Source: Monarcha castaneiventris obscurior
Taxonomy: Eukaryota; Chordata; Aves; Passeriformes; Monarchidae
Direction of reading: 5' to 3'
NCBI GenBank assembly: GCA_026261815.1
Contig: JAMPIT010000174.1
Span: forward strand, 13,392,001-13,456,000
DNA length: 64,000 bases
Numbering within the stretch: the stretch's first letter is position 1; each line of letters begins with the position of its first letter. The position numbers and the translations under genes are program-made. Shown here piece after piece: positions 50,301 to 61,097 of this stretch. The notes beneath the pieces were generated by a model. That model had not been told where the DNA came from. It searched no databases and saw nothing but the letters and a program-made list of their open reading frames with translations.

Positions 50301-53300
50301 TGAAGAATTGTACTATAACCACTGTGGGATTCATTCTCTCTTGCTCCCTGTTTTCAGTGACATTTCTGTCAAACTCTTGAACAAATCTGCTTCTGTGTTG
50401 TAGAACATTGGAGGATTTCCTTTTGATAGCAGCATTACACAAGTAGTGATACTGGCACTTGATTGTAGCTTGTACCATGCATCACTGTAGAGAGTTCCAA
50501 AATTGTATGGGCTGTGTGTTCTTTTATCCCCCCAAGCATCGTGAAATGCCTGGGTTCCATGGGGAAATCTAGTTCACTGCAGTAGTTGACTATAGATGGT
50601 CTATGTATGTGCTAAATTTCTAGTTTCTATTTCTCTGGAGATTGCTTAAATTCCAGATTCAGTAGGATTTTGTTTGCTCTTCATCTTGGGTAAATCGCCA
50701 ATTGCAATATTTCAAATGTGCTTCTTCAACCTGCATTAGCGTGAGTGTTTTTTCTCTCAGTGCTGATAAAGGGACTTAAACAGCTCCACGAGAACCAAAA
50801 AAACAATCCAGGGCACCAGCTTCCAGACAACAAATGTGGCAGTGGATTAGCAAACGCGAACTCCAGCTCTGGGGTGCAGCACGTGCAGATCCGGGTGGCT
50901 CGCCTGGAGGAGAGCACGGGCAGTGCCCCGAGTCCCATGGCAGCTCTGCAGATCCCAGTGCAGATCACCCACGTCTGTAAGTCCTGAAACCACTCACATG
51001 AAACCTGAAGCTTTCTCATGTTAAGGTGCTGGAGGAGGACTGAGTATGTTTTAAAGAGTTGTATTAATTCTCCCTCGGTCTTGCCATAACTTCACATGAA
51101 ACATTTCTGGGTTCCATTTACCTGTTTCTAACTCTGTTAGGCAACTGTAGATATTGCTGTGACAGTAGTTCCAAGAAGCTACAATTGGAGCAGCTGGACA
51201 CAGGTGTTGCAGGTGTCTGTCTGTGTGTGGGCACACAGGAGTTTACCACATAACCTCTTCTTTGAAAAGCCCTCAGTACACAAACCTCTTAATGAAGATA
51301 GAGCATATATGTTTATTCCTTAAGTCGTTTCTGGTCATTCTTGTGCTGAACAATGAACATCATGCACAAGATCTCCTTTTGTAAATTACATAGACTAAGT
51401 TCTAATTTCTGATGCAGGGCACTGAAGGGAAGGTATAAATGTTTTTTTCTAGTCCTGCTCTTTATTATGCAGTTATTTCTAGGCACAAACACTTGGAAAG
51501 TGTTAGCTGCCAAGTCACACCAACATTCAGCCAGTGTTCTGCGAAACCACTGTATTTTTTTTTGAAGTTAGTGTTTCCCATGCTCTTAAGGATGAACTTT
51601 GCTCATTATCTAACCTTGATTACCAGGTCTGCTCTGAGTGTAGTTCTTATTGCTTGATTTTGTAACTAATCTTACTAAGTAACTCCAGTCACATGCAGTC
51701 TGTCATCTGCACTGTATATTGTTTTGCACCATTTGGCATTTGTAAATTTTATTAGGAAAAATGAGTGCTTTGGGCTTGCTGATTACCAAATTAGTTACAG
51801 AATATTCTGAGTTGGAAGGGATCCACATGGATCATCGAGTCCCAACTCTTAAACAAGTGGCCTGTACAGGGGTTAGACCCACAACCTTGGCATTATTAGC
51901 GCCCTGCTCTGACCAACTGAGCTAAGTTGATCAGGGCTAGGAACTGATTCTTCAGACTGTGACTGAATAGGCATTTGGCAAACAATTTTCTGTTTATAAT
52001 TTTATTAGATTAACCTATATTAATCTATTTGTTAAGTGCTATCTTCATTTTATGAGGTTTATTTTCTAATTAGAATGACACATGACACCAAGCCAAGAAC
52101 TTTTTGTCTGTCATAATACGTCAATGGTCTCAGGCTTTGATGAAGCTTCGTCAAAGCTGATGAGTTTGGATGAGCAGGCAAGAGGGGTTGGGATCCTGGA
52201 ACCTTTAGTCCTTTCTGAATTGAACCCTGTAATGGTTATTTTGTGACTTCACTTGCCCCTGTCTGCCTAACAAGCCTTTTTCCCCATTTTAGTCTGCTTT
52301 TCTGAAGAATATCTGGTTGTGTAATCCCAGTGACTTTTGTATTGTGTGTTTCACAGTCCCATGAGAGCTGAAGCTATTATAGCCACTTTCAGCTGCATTT
52401 GGTGGAAGGCTCAGGGTTTCAAAGGGGCAATTCCTGAGGTTTTATGAATATAGCTGGCTGGGTGACTGACAGGCCACACTTTACAGCTCTGCTACTGAGT
52501 ACGAGGAAATCTGCAGCAGGAAACCTTGAATATGCCACTACAACAATAAAAGCTTTAAAAATGGAGCTTTTATCTTCTTAAGAGACCAAAATTACTGTAT
52601 TTTGCAGCCACAGAGTCTGAGATGGCAAAAGTTTCCAGTGCTTGGGTCACTGTTATCATCTTGTAGATCTTTTCCCCTTTTAGTATTTAGGAAATTACTG
52701 GAAGGTCCCAGGGAGAGTATTAATTTGGTTTCAGCTTCCTGGAACTTGTGATTTGTTTTTTAAGACTTAAGTAGAAATCATAATTATGGTTATAAAGTTT
52801 TGGATACAAGTTGTTTGGACCTGGTGATTTTAACCTGGTACATCAACTATTTTCAATGCTTTTTTTCACTGCTTTCAGAATTAATGGAGATAACTGCATA
52901 ACTAATTAACACAGTTGTAGTAATCCTTACAGCTTTTGTACACTGCAGTCATATCACATAGGATAGGCAAATATCTTGTGAAGCATCTGATCTTTCATCA
53001 GGGTGGACATACTGTGGAGGGCAGAAAAGATTAAAAAAAGAGGTCTGTGGGAAACACAACAATATTAAGCCTGACACCAGTTTAAAACAAGCAGTACATG
53101 ATCCAAAGCATATCATTACACCAAAGGTACTGTTACATTAGAACCTCGTGCAAATCTCATTGCAGAAAGTAATTAGATCACGTCAGAAACTTTGTCTGCT
53201 TTTATCTCTGTGTGCTAAACCCATACTTAAGTTTCTTTTGCTCTTTTGGATTGTAGAATGCTCTCTTTAAATAGTATTGTGTCCTGGGTACCAATTAGAG

Positions 53301-56300
53301 AACCTTGTCATTAGGATTGCAGCCAGTTTTCTTTTTCCTCTTAGTGGAATTAACAGTACCCTGCCATGTATTAATTATAGTATGTTATGCTCTCTGCAGG
53401 GCTGAACATTCTGGTTTACTACTTTCCTTTTCTTTTTTTTTTTTTGCCTTCCTTTTGCAGCCTCAACCGATTCCCCTGCTGCTACTGTTGACTCTGAGAC
53501 AATAACACTGAACAGTGGAACACTACAAACCTTTGAGATTCTTCCAGTAAGTAACTGGTATTTGTTATTGTGGTTTTTTTTTTTTTCCTTTTAAGCCGAG
53601 CTACTTCTTAGACTATAGAATTGTGCATTAAAAAAAAAAATTCAAGTAGAAAGGATTTTAGAGTTCTAAAACTTATTTGTGAAAGTGTAATCCATTAGGG
53701 CTGCAAAGTAAACTGTGAATTACAGTTAAATGCTTTAAATTTGTCTTAAGTTTTCCTTTGTGTTTGGATTTTTTCATTGTTGAAATCTGACATAAAGGAG
53801 CCAGAGAAAGCTCCCAGCAAGTAAGGATTGTCTCAGTTCCATTGTCCTGTAATTTATAGCACAGTTTCTCTTTCATCTCAAAGCAAAAATAAGTTGAATT
53901 AGTTCCTTTCTTACCTGCTGTTGTTCAGCATAATACAGACCTGCTGGGCTCCTGCCCTTAATACTTGCCTTGGTAGCCTAGGGCTCTAGATGAGTTTTCT
54001 TCTGGTTTTTGAGTGCAGTACAGCAGTCAGTGCAGAAGGGATTGGGTTGGGTTTGTGTGGTGGTTTTCCAGGGGAGTTAGGCTGGTTCATGTAAATCAGA
54101 ATGCTCCAGTGTGGCCTGGGCAGTGTGTTCAGGTATTAAACCTGTGTTGTCTTTGTAGTCTTTCCACCTCCAGCCGACTGGGACACCAGGTACCTACTTA
54201 CTGCAGACAAGCTCGAGCCAAGGCCTCCCTTTAACGCTGACCACGAGTCCCACCATGACCCTGGCGGCCGCGGCAGCTCCGGCCTCCCCGGAGCAGATCA
54301 TCGTTCACGCCTTATCTGTGAGAGCTCTGGGCGGGGACAGCACCGGCCTTGGGGCACTGGGGGAAGGGGGACATTGTAGTGTGGGGCCCTGCACATGCAT
54401 GTTAAATTTGCAAAGCAGTTCTTAAGTCATAACAGTGTTACCTAGCTTAAAAGCCTGAAGACTAAGGTTTTGGGGGGGGTCATGTATGGTTTTTAAAAAG
54501 CAACCTCAGGTTGCTTCAAAACTTAGCTTAGTGAGCAAGTTCTGAACAGGATGTCTCCATTTAGTGGCTTGGTCCCCGCAAAACCAAATCTTCTTGTTTT
54601 GTGATGTTTTCAGTTACTCACAAATAGATAATGGTTCACAACACTTCGGTAGTAGTGCCAAGTATTGCTTTTTGGTAGAGGGAGGAGAAGAGAAGCAAAC
54701 TGGAGATTGAATCACAAAAGTGATGCAGAATTCAGTTGAAAAAACCCTGACCTTTTGGATCTACAGTGAGCCTCACCTGAGTGGTTGCCCTCTTTCATAT
54801 TACTTTATTTTTACTTTATTTGTGATTTAAAGAACAGATGACACCACATCCAGTCTACAAAATTATTATTTAGGAACAGAAAAGGTCAACAGATGATCTG
54901 GGCTGATATCCTGTGTATAAAACTCTAAACTGCACTTAGCAATTTGAATCTTACTTGCGTGAAAGATTTGTAGATAGTTACAGGAAAGTCTCTGACCTTT
55001 TTTGGGGTTTTATTTGTCTCTTTTTTGCAAATGCTGCTCACAGCCAGAGCATTTGTTAAACACAAGTGACAACGTCACAGTGCAGTGCCACACGCCGAGT
55101 GTCATAATCCGCACCGTTGCTGCCGAAGACATCTCGTCCTCTGTCACCCAGACAGAACTGACTGTGGATTCAGACATTCAGCCAGCTGACCTGACAGATC
55201 CTCCAGACACCCTGGGAACAAATACTTTCCCAGATGATATCCATCAGTCCAAACTGAGTGACGAAGAGCAGTCAGCCTACAACGAAGATGATGCTTCCAA
55301 ATTTAGCAGCAGGAATAGCAGAGAACTGATGGATGGAGTTATGGTAAGAACAGAGGAGGAGATTGCAGATGCCAGCCTGAAACAGGATGAGGATTCTCAC
55401 TCTGATTTACCCAGCACATACGTTACTGAGGTAAGGGAGGGCGTGATGCTTGATATTTTCCCCACTTCTGCAGAGAGAATGATTTCATTGTATCTTTGGG
55501 CTTTATGTTAAGCTATTTGTCTGAAATATCTCCGTGATTTCATGTATATTGGTACTTGAAGGGAGCCCACAAGAAAGATGGAGAGAGGCTGATTTATAAG
55601 AGCATATAGTGACAGGACAAGGAGGAATGGCTTCAAACTGAAAGAGTGTAGGTTTAGATGAGGTATTAGGAGGAAATTCTTTCCTGTGAGGGTGGTGAGG
55701 CACTGGAACAGGTTGCCCAGGGAAGTTGTGAGCTGCCTCATCTCTGGAAGTGTTCAAGGCCAGATTGGACAGGGCTTTGAGCAACCTGGTCTCGCAAAAG
55801 GTGCCCTTGCCCATGGCAGGGAGTCAGAACTAGATGATCTTCAAGGTCCCTTCCAAACCAAACAATTGTGTGATTCTGTATCAGTTCTGCAAGTATTAGT
55901 TGAGATCCTCTATCCTTGAGCTCTGTTGGTATGAGTATGAAAGTAACAGCATCTGATTTGGTACTGAGGCTTATATGTGACTTCATTTGAGGCACTGAAT
56001 ACCTCACTAGCTGTGGAGTCATTTCAGTACTCAGGGTACTTCTGAATGGTGACAGTGGAAAGCTGGAACTTTGGTGGCACTGAACAGTTGCCTTCATGTG
56101 ATTCCTGTTCGATGCTGTTGCTTTAAACTGGGCTGTTAATTGTCCAACACACCTGCATCAATAGATAGATTGAGCAAAGCAGGTGAGGTAGAGAATTTAG
56201 GTTTTGCTTTATGAATCTAATAACATACTTCAAGATGTACTGCAGTTTCCAGTTTGGAGGACTTTTGTTAAATATACTGCTCCAGTCAAGTATCTGTTAA

Positions 56301-59300
56301 ATGGGAATTTGAAGCATTAAGCTAGTTCTCTCTCTGGCCTCAGATTTATTCATCTCCAACACCTGAGATGCAGAAATGAGTTTATCCAAATGATTACAGG
56401 TATTTGGATTGTTTATACTAAATTCTTCCATCTTTCACTTGTTGGAATTATGAAAATTACTAAGTCACAGAAAACAGAGGTGCTAAAAAGAAGATAACAC
56501 TCTTTAATGGGTAGAAAATACCTCTTCCCTTCCAAGTTTGATTAGGTTAGAATGTGGGAAAAGATGAGTTACAGTGCAGTAGCCCATCCTGTTTTTTAAA
56601 ACACTGTGCTCTATAGTAGCTGTATTTCTGCTTTGTCAGTCTTGAAAATCCATCACTGATATGCTTTGGCTTTGTCTTTGAAGAAGCTTCTAATAGACAG
56701 TGCATATCCATTACACTCTTACAAAAGGGAGAATCTTTGTACATATCAAGTTTGCTACCACAGAAGCTTTTGAATCCTGCATATATATGAAGCTGGGGAT
56801 TATTCTTCCATTTTCCTCTTTCTGTGCCATGGTTGACGTAATTGTGGTAAGATTGTCAACATTTGACGCAGACCATCAGCTTTCTACTCTTAGTTTAAAA
56901 CTTGAGCTTCTTGAGGTAGAATTAATTCACTTTTGATATTAACCTAGTTCCTAATTTAACTTTGTACAAATTGCTTATGGCTAGCAGGATATAAAACTAT
57001 AAACTTTTTTTTTCTTTACAGAAAAACAAACTGAATTTGTAATTATAATTTGCCTTACCCTTCTAGTCAGATTCAAGTTTGACATGTGTATTTAAATTCT
57101 AGGAAATAGTGAACTGTCTGTGAGTAATTCTCAGTAAAAAGTTACTCTAGAAAAACATGCCTGAATTTTGTTTTCTTTAAGTCAGTGTTATTTTTATGAG
57201 CTTGCCAGGGTTGTATTGTCACTGTGGGTGGGTAGTGGGAGGCAGGCAGTCATGCTGCAGGGTTTTATTATTTCTGGCTGGGAAAGGTGCCCATTTGCCA
57301 CAATGGCTTCTTTAGTTTGTCACGCCTCCTCTTCTCAGTTTCAAGCCTTGCCAGCCCAGTGCTGCTGGTGGGCAGAGCCGTGTGCTCTGCAGAGAGCTGC
57401 TCCTGCAGGTCAGGCACACGGTGCCCTCGTGGATGGGACCTAGTGCAGTTCACTGAGCTGCAGCACAGGTTTGTCAGCTCCTCTTCAGCAGCATCAGGGA
57501 AGGGGTTTTCAGGCAGCTGCCTTTGCAAAAACATGGTGGAGTTATGTAGGGAAATAAGTTTTCCTGATGAAACCAAGGTGGAGGAACATCAGGATTTTCT
57601 TAAAGGTAGAGGGCTGTGACCTCTCCTAAGCAATTCCTGCTCCCTCTGAAAAGTGACAAATCCAGGTACCTTCCATTGTGTCAGCAATAGTTGCTTGCAT
57701 TCTACATCAGGAATTCCTGAAGTTTGAACAAACCTTACGCATGTTACACAAAAAAGCTGGAATCCAAATATCTCTGCTGGTTCTGGCAGTACTGTGTAGG
57801 ATGACTTTTCACTGTGTTTGTGGAATGAGGAGTGTGCTGTGACACTGAGTCAGCCAGATGTGTTACTGCCATTCCAGTACCACAGGAGCCAGGGAAGAAG
57901 CAGCAGCAGCAGCAGTTATGGCAGGCCTGGAAGAGAGTGACGGTATTGACAACTTGTACCTGGAAGGAATCAGTGTGTTGCCAGTCTTCTGGTATCATGA
58001 GGTTCAGCAAAAATGTCTGGAGCCAACCTCCAGCCAGTGACAGGCCAAGCAAGGCACAGCAAATCAAGTGGGTCTTTGGAGCTCTGTGTTGAGTGTCAGT
58101 TAACACTTGACAACAGGAGCTGTCAAACTTAAGGTAAAGCTGCTGTTCGTGGAGCAGGTAAGTACTAGGTAATGTTTTAGTTTCAGAACATTTAGACAGC
58201 AACTAATGGAAAAGCCTAATTATTCCTCTTCACAGACAAAACATACGACTTGCAAGGGAACGTTTTATCACCACCTTGCAGTGTCTCCTTTCCTTTCCAC
58301 CTGCCTTTATATCACTCAACAGGGTGAAATTCTTCTCATCTCGTTTTTGGGTGCCTGCACTAAAATGAAACGTGTCCTGTAAATGCTGAAATAAACTATC
58401 TCAGGTGCTGACATTTCAATTTAATGAGATAAAATTCATCCAGGGTGTGTTGCTTACTGTGGAGTGTGGCTGAGCAATGCAGGTTTCTGTTTATGCTACC
58501 AGGAATGCACTCTCATGGCCTGTTCTGTGTTGTGCAGGACCTGGGTTCCCCAACAATAGAAGAACAAGTTGATCAACCTACAATAGACGATGAGACTGTG
58601 CTTATTGTTCCTTCTTCCCATGGTTTTATCCAGGCAACGGATGATATAGATAGTGAATCAGTCTTGCCCTTGACAACTCTCACAGGTATGACAGTCCCTT
58701 TCATTAAAGCAGTGTATGGAGCTTTTGAGTCTCTGCAGACAATGCTTCATAGATCCTTGATTTCCCTTAAATAATTTTACATGTCAGTGCTGTGAAACTT
58801 TTAAGTAACCTAAAAAATACTCCTCCTCAGAGGAAGGATCTCTCTGCAGAGCCATCAGAGGGTCAGCACTGATAGTGTAATACCTGATGGATGCAAATGT
58901 GAGTCACACCATTGCATCCATATCCATCTCCATTGGTCATCACTTACCTTCTCTAAGGATACTCAAAACCCACCTGGATGTGGTCCTGTGCACGTGCTCT
59001 AGCTGAACCAGCTTTAGCAAGGTTGGACTAGAGGATCTCCAGAGGTCCCTTCCAACCCCAGCTATTCTGTGATCCTGTGAAACTAAAAATTGCAAACTGC
59101 CTAGTTTGAGCAATATTGCTTATAATTGGTTAGAATTCCAGACTACATTTCCTGTCTCCTAAGTTTGTATTTTATATCTTGTTAGAATGGCACAGCAATA
59201 GTTCTAATGCTTTTTGTCTCTTGACAGATCCTATCCTACAACATCATGGAGATGGGTCACACATCATTGGTTCATCGTTGGGCAGTCCTGACTCAGAAGA

Positions 59301-59337
59301 TTCAAAGGATGTTGAGGATTTAGTGAGCTGTCACTGA
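38290..59337 (+). CDS. DMTF1: DMTF1, cyclin-D-binding Myb-like transcription factor (spliced)
   Basis: Sixteen coding exons give 767 residues, close to the roughly 760 of the human protein as I recall it. DMTF1 is a nuclear DNA-binding protein that activates the ARF promoter in mammals and is antagonised by D-type cyclins. Order: acidic Ser/Thr/Glu-rich N-terminus (1-146), Myb-like repeats with conserved Trp between about residues 147 and 395 (WKQGMWSKEEIDIL; YTPEEIEKL through VKDRCRL; GKWTEKEEKRL through CRSKWLNYLNW; TEWTKEDEINL through WLRSKWWTIK), then a Ser/Thr/Gln-rich activation region and an acidic C-terminus. All introns are GT-AG and every splice phase is consistent, so the gene appears intact. 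The ATG at 38290 opens MSTVEEESDTV, matching known orthologues. Transcription is from the CpG island at about 31.6 kb. The neighbour TMEM243 is convergent. Confidence 0.97.
38886..39005 (+). CDS. DMTF1: DMTF1 coding exon 2
   Basis: Encodes residues 37-76 with an acidic stretch and a basic PPHKRLCL segment followed by SEDDQSLDD. Acceptor GTTAG; donor GTAAGT at 39006; ends after codon base 1. Confidence 0.93.
39930..40024 (+). CDS. DMTF1: DMTF1 coding exon 3 (two in-frame acceptors)
   Basis: The acceptor at 39928-39929 gives ISENDQSFEV, which fits the mammalian protein best. A second AG six bases later (39934-39935) would keep the frame and remove two residues net, with a junction change to Lys. 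Donor GTACAG at 40025. Confidence 0.88.
40743..40857 (+). CDS. DMTF1: DMTF1 coding exon 4
   Basis: Encodes ILQNEQLDEI through DSLTNK, residues 109-146, just before the DNA-binding region. Acceptor TTTAAG; donor GTAGGA at 40858. Confidence 0.94.
43005..43081 (+). CDS. DMTF1: DMTF1 coding exon 5
   Basis: Encodes HKWKQGMWSKEEIDILMSN and the helix ending RYLK, residues 147-172, the first Myb-like Trp-containing segment. Acceptor TTTTCAG; donor GTATGT. Confidence 0.95.
44507..44664 (+). CDS. DMTF1: DMTF1 coding exon 6
   Basis: Encodes ARGIKDATEIIFEM through RNHVGK, residues 173-224, a highly conserved part between Myb-like repeats. Acceptor TTCTAG after a long T run; donor GTATGA; ends after codon base 2. 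Confidence 0.95.
45478..45510 (+). CDS. DMTF1: DMTF1 coding exon 7 (33-nt microexon)
   Basis: Only 33 bases, encoding YTPEEIEKLKE at the start of a Myb repeat. Acceptor GCATAG; donor GTAAGT at 45511. Its length keeps the frame whether it is included or skipped, but skipping would remove the first helix of the repeat. Confidence 0.93.
46641..46750 (+). CDS. DMTF1: DMTF1 coding exon 8
   Basis: Encodes LRVKHGNDWATIGAALGRS through DTCNT, residues 236-272, the second and third helices of a Myb repeat. Acceptor CTTTAG; donor GTGAGG. Confidence 0.95.
47324..47552 (+). CDS. DMTF1: DMTF1 coding exon 9
   Basis: Encodes residues 273-348: a Myb repeat (GKWTEKEEKRL, VSWAAVAERVGTRSEKQCRS, KWLNYLNW) and the start of the next (TEWTKEDEINLIL). 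More GC-rich than its neighbours. Acceptor TTTCAG; donor GTTTGT at 47553. Confidence 0.96.
47737..47985 (-). mobile_element. LTR-like fragment in DMTF1 intron, candidate
   Basis: On the minus strand it runs from TGTAGACAAG to ...ACTAACA with an AATAAAG signal (plus-strand 47,790-47,796) and a CAGTCTCCAGGG-type U5. The ends form a TGT...ACA pair, but no target duplication is visible. It lies in the intron after coding exon 9, antisense to DMTF1. Confidence 0.35.
49160..49311 (+). CDS. DMTF1: DMTF1 coding exon 10
   Basis: Encodes residues 349-399: IAELEVSDENDINWDLLAEG, then RSPQWLRSKWWTIKRQIANH, the last Myb-like unit. Acceptor GCCAG; donor GTAATG at 49312. Confidence 0.95.
50761..50976 (+). 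CDS. DMTF1: DMTF1 coding exon 11
   Basis: Encodes residues 400-471: VLIKGLKQLHENQKNNP, then a less conserved linker and VQHVQIRVARLEE...QIPVQITHV. Acceptor TCTCAG; donor GTAAGT at 50977. Confidence 0.95.
51793..51940 (-). mobile_element. tRNA-Ile-derived SINE with CR1-like tail
   Basis: On the minus strand the head has a tRNA A box (TAGCTCAGTTGG), a GGGCGCTAATAATGCCAAGG middle with an AAT anticodon as in tRNA-Ile, and a B-box-like GTGGGTCTAACCC. After the head comes a CR1-like 3' end (GATCCCTTCCAACTCAGAATATTCTGT). This matches, from memory, the songbird SINE type known as TguSINE1. It lies in the intron after coding exon 11, antisense to DMTF1. It is not a functional tRNA gene. Confidence 0.85.
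53461..53546 (+). CDS. DMTF1: DMTF1 coding exon 12
   Basis: Encodes residues 472-500, SSTDSPAATVDSETITLNSG through FEILP, part of the C-terminal activation region. It follows a long T-rich tract. Donor GTAAGT at 53547. Confidence 0.94.
54159..54317 (+). CDS. DMTF1: DMTF1 coding exon 13
   Basis: Encodes residues 501-553, SFHLQPTGTPGTYLLQTSSS through EQIIVHALS, rich in Ser, Thr and Ala. Acceptor TTGTAG; donor GTGAGA; phase 0 on both sides (159 nt), so skipping would keep the frame. Confidence 0.95.
55044..55430 (+). CDS. DMTF1: DMTF1 coding exon 14
   Basis: The longest coding exon, residues 554-682: PEHLLNTSDNVTVQCHTP, then acidic Ser/Asp/Glu-rich sequence ending YVTE. 387 nt, phase 0 at both ends. 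Acceptor CTCACAG; donor GTAAGG at 55431. Confidence 0.95.
55545..55882 (+). mobile_element. CR1 LINE 3' end in DMTF1 intron
   Basis: Contains GGCACTGGAACAGGTTGCCC, a GATGATCTTCAAGGTCCCTTC segment and a TGTGTGATTCTGT tail. 5'-truncated copy in the sense orientation, starting just after coding exon 14. Confidence 0.93.
58538..58685 (+). CDS. DMTF1: DMTF1 coding exon 15
   Basis: Encodes residues 683-731, DLGSPTIEEQVDQPTIDDET through LPLTTLT, acidic C-terminal region. Acceptor GTGCAG; donor GTATGA; ends after codon base 1. Confidence 0.94.
58950..59082 (+). mobile_element. Short CR1 LINE 3' end
   Basis: ACCCACCTGGATGTGGTCCTG, GGTTGGACTAGAGGATCTCC and a TATTCTGTGATCCTGTGA tail are diagnostic of a CR1 3' UTR. 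About 130 bp, sense orientation, in the last DMTF1 intron. Confidence 0.95.
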
Positions 59338-60595
59338 GAAGCAGCAATGGTGTCCATTTTCTGTTGACCATGTTTGCATTGTGAAATTAGTTACAACCCT
59401 GTGCCACGTTTCCAAAGAAAGCAGTCACAGTCTGTCTCTTTGAACAGAAACTTCCAGTGTGAGATGACTACAGTGCACTTTCTCTGCTCAGGCTGTTTCC
59501 CTCATCTGGGAGGGGGGACCGAGCTGCCAACCGAGGCCTGAAGGTGCCACATCTTACTGGGGTGTTCCAGTGTTCTGAAGAGCCTCTGTTGTAATGCTCA
59601 CTGCTCAGATCCATCCAGTCAGCTCTGATCTGACTTGCTACTGATGTGCTGGACTGCACACATGGAAAACTGGACAGAAGTCAAGGATTGTGGACTGTAG
59701 CCTCTTAGTGCCACAGCAAGTATTAGTTTGCACAGGTTACATGAAGAATGGGTGAGGATTTCTGCACTTACTGACTCTTGTAATAGATGGAGTAAGAGAC
59801 TGTTACATTTCAGGAAGGAGTGAGTTCCATCAAAGACTTCAGGGAGCGTGGGCAGCATCGTGAAGCAGTGGTGTGTATTCCCATCTCATCTGACTCGTTA
59901 GTATGTCTGTGGCATAGGAAGAAGGCAGAAGCTTCTGGGACTTGCCTGGTCTGCTTGTTCCTGAGGAGTCCGTTGCTGGCAATGGACAGAGCTCGGAAAG
60001 ATCACTTGTGGAAAATCTTCTGTTGTTTTTTGGGGTTTTTTTTCTTTTTTCTCATCACTACAGCAAGCTGAATAAAAAGGGAAGGGCTATGACAAAGGGA
60101 AGCTACTGGGACCTACCAGCCTCCCCCCACAACTTTGGAATTTCTTTGAGATTGTTGTGAGTAGGTTGGAACGTTTTTATCTCTCGCTGTTTACCTGACA
60201 CTACCAGCCACCTCTCCAGAGGTGATTCCTGCAGCAAGTTAGTAGATGGGGAATGGTGTGAAGGTGGCAAAGTCTGGGAGGAATAGCTCTGTGAGAGTTT
60301 GGACATAGGCTGCCGAGGCAAAGGAGGCCAATTAATTCCTACGTCGTTTGAAACAGACACTAGGCTGAGCAGCAGCCTGTTAGCTAGGAATCAAGAGAAA
60401 AAGCTATAGAAACTAAAGACTTGTATAAATTATTTTATTTATTTCTGTAATTAGCTCTTCATAATCAAGAGTTGGTCTTTTTCAGTCTGTGGTTTTGTTA
60501 ATGTGAAAAAGTTGTAGTTTTAAATGGTTGCCTAGGGAACAGAAATAATTGTATATTCAGTTTCAACCAAATAAAGAGTATTTGTCTTACTTGAT
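59228..60595 (+). CDS. DMTF1: DMTF1 last exon: end of CDS and 3' UTR
   Basis: Coding part 59228-59337 ends SKDVEDLVSCH with TGA at 59335. The rest is a 3' UTR of about 1.25 kb. The only well-placed poly(A) signal is AATAAA at 60570-60575, so cleavage is expected at about 60,585-60,600. Acceptor GACAG at 59227. Confidence 0.9.
60570..60575 (+). terminator. DMTF1: DMTF1 poly(A) signal
   Basis: AATAAA followed within 30 bases by TTGTCTTACTTG, a T/G-rich downstream element. Confidence 0.8.
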
Positions 60596-61097
60596 TGTAA
60601 GATGCCATTTATTTATACAGCCACAGATCCTTTCAATGCTGCAGTTTATTTGTACAGTAATAAAAAAAGTGCAGTTTTTTCCAAAATGAAAAAGCTTGTG
60701 CCATTCTGAAACATCAGTACAACTGGAATGTTCATTAAGCGCAACAGTAGCTCTTCAAAAAAAAGCAGAATGTCACGTCTTATGGCAATAATTCTCCCCA
60801 ACAAGAGGGACATTACATATACATTTACATGAAAATCATGTACTGATTTATCCTTGCACAACCCACTTTCCTCTCAGGCTGATTGTTCTCACTTAAATGT
60901 CTCGAGTAGAGCTGAGAGCTGAGCTGGAAGCAGTCTGACACAGTAGCATCATTGCTGGGTATTCCCAATGTCCTTCATTTATCCACTTCATGGAAGTACA
61001 GGTTGGCACATATACATAACATGACAATAGAAAACAATATGTAGTAAATTAGATTTCTAAATTTGGGTTCCAGGTCTCCTTGTCGATACCAGTAGAT
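60596..61097 (-). CDS. TMEM243: TMEM243 last exon: end of CDS and 3' UTR
   Basis: The coding part 60975-61097 encodes 40 residues (IYWYRQGDLEPKFRNL, then a hydrophobic segment YYILFSIVMLCICANLYF, ending HEVDK) and TGA. Acceptor TTTTAG lies at 61098-61103. The 3' UTR runs down to the poly(A) signals near 60,608. The segment matches the end of mammalian TMEM243, including its last membrane span. Confidence 0.93.
60608..60613 (-). terminator. TMEM243: TMEM243 poly(A) signal
   Basis: TTTATT on the plus strand is AATAAA on the minus strand. A second one lies at 60645-60650. Cleavage from the lower one would fall at about 60,580-60,598, inside or touching the DMTF1 3' end. Confidence 0.65.

Noticed and set aside
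51850..51935. A tRNA-Ile gene on the minus strand
   Set aside because: The tRNA-like part is diverged, the acceptor stem is not intact, and it is fused to a CR1-like tail, so it is the head of a SINE.
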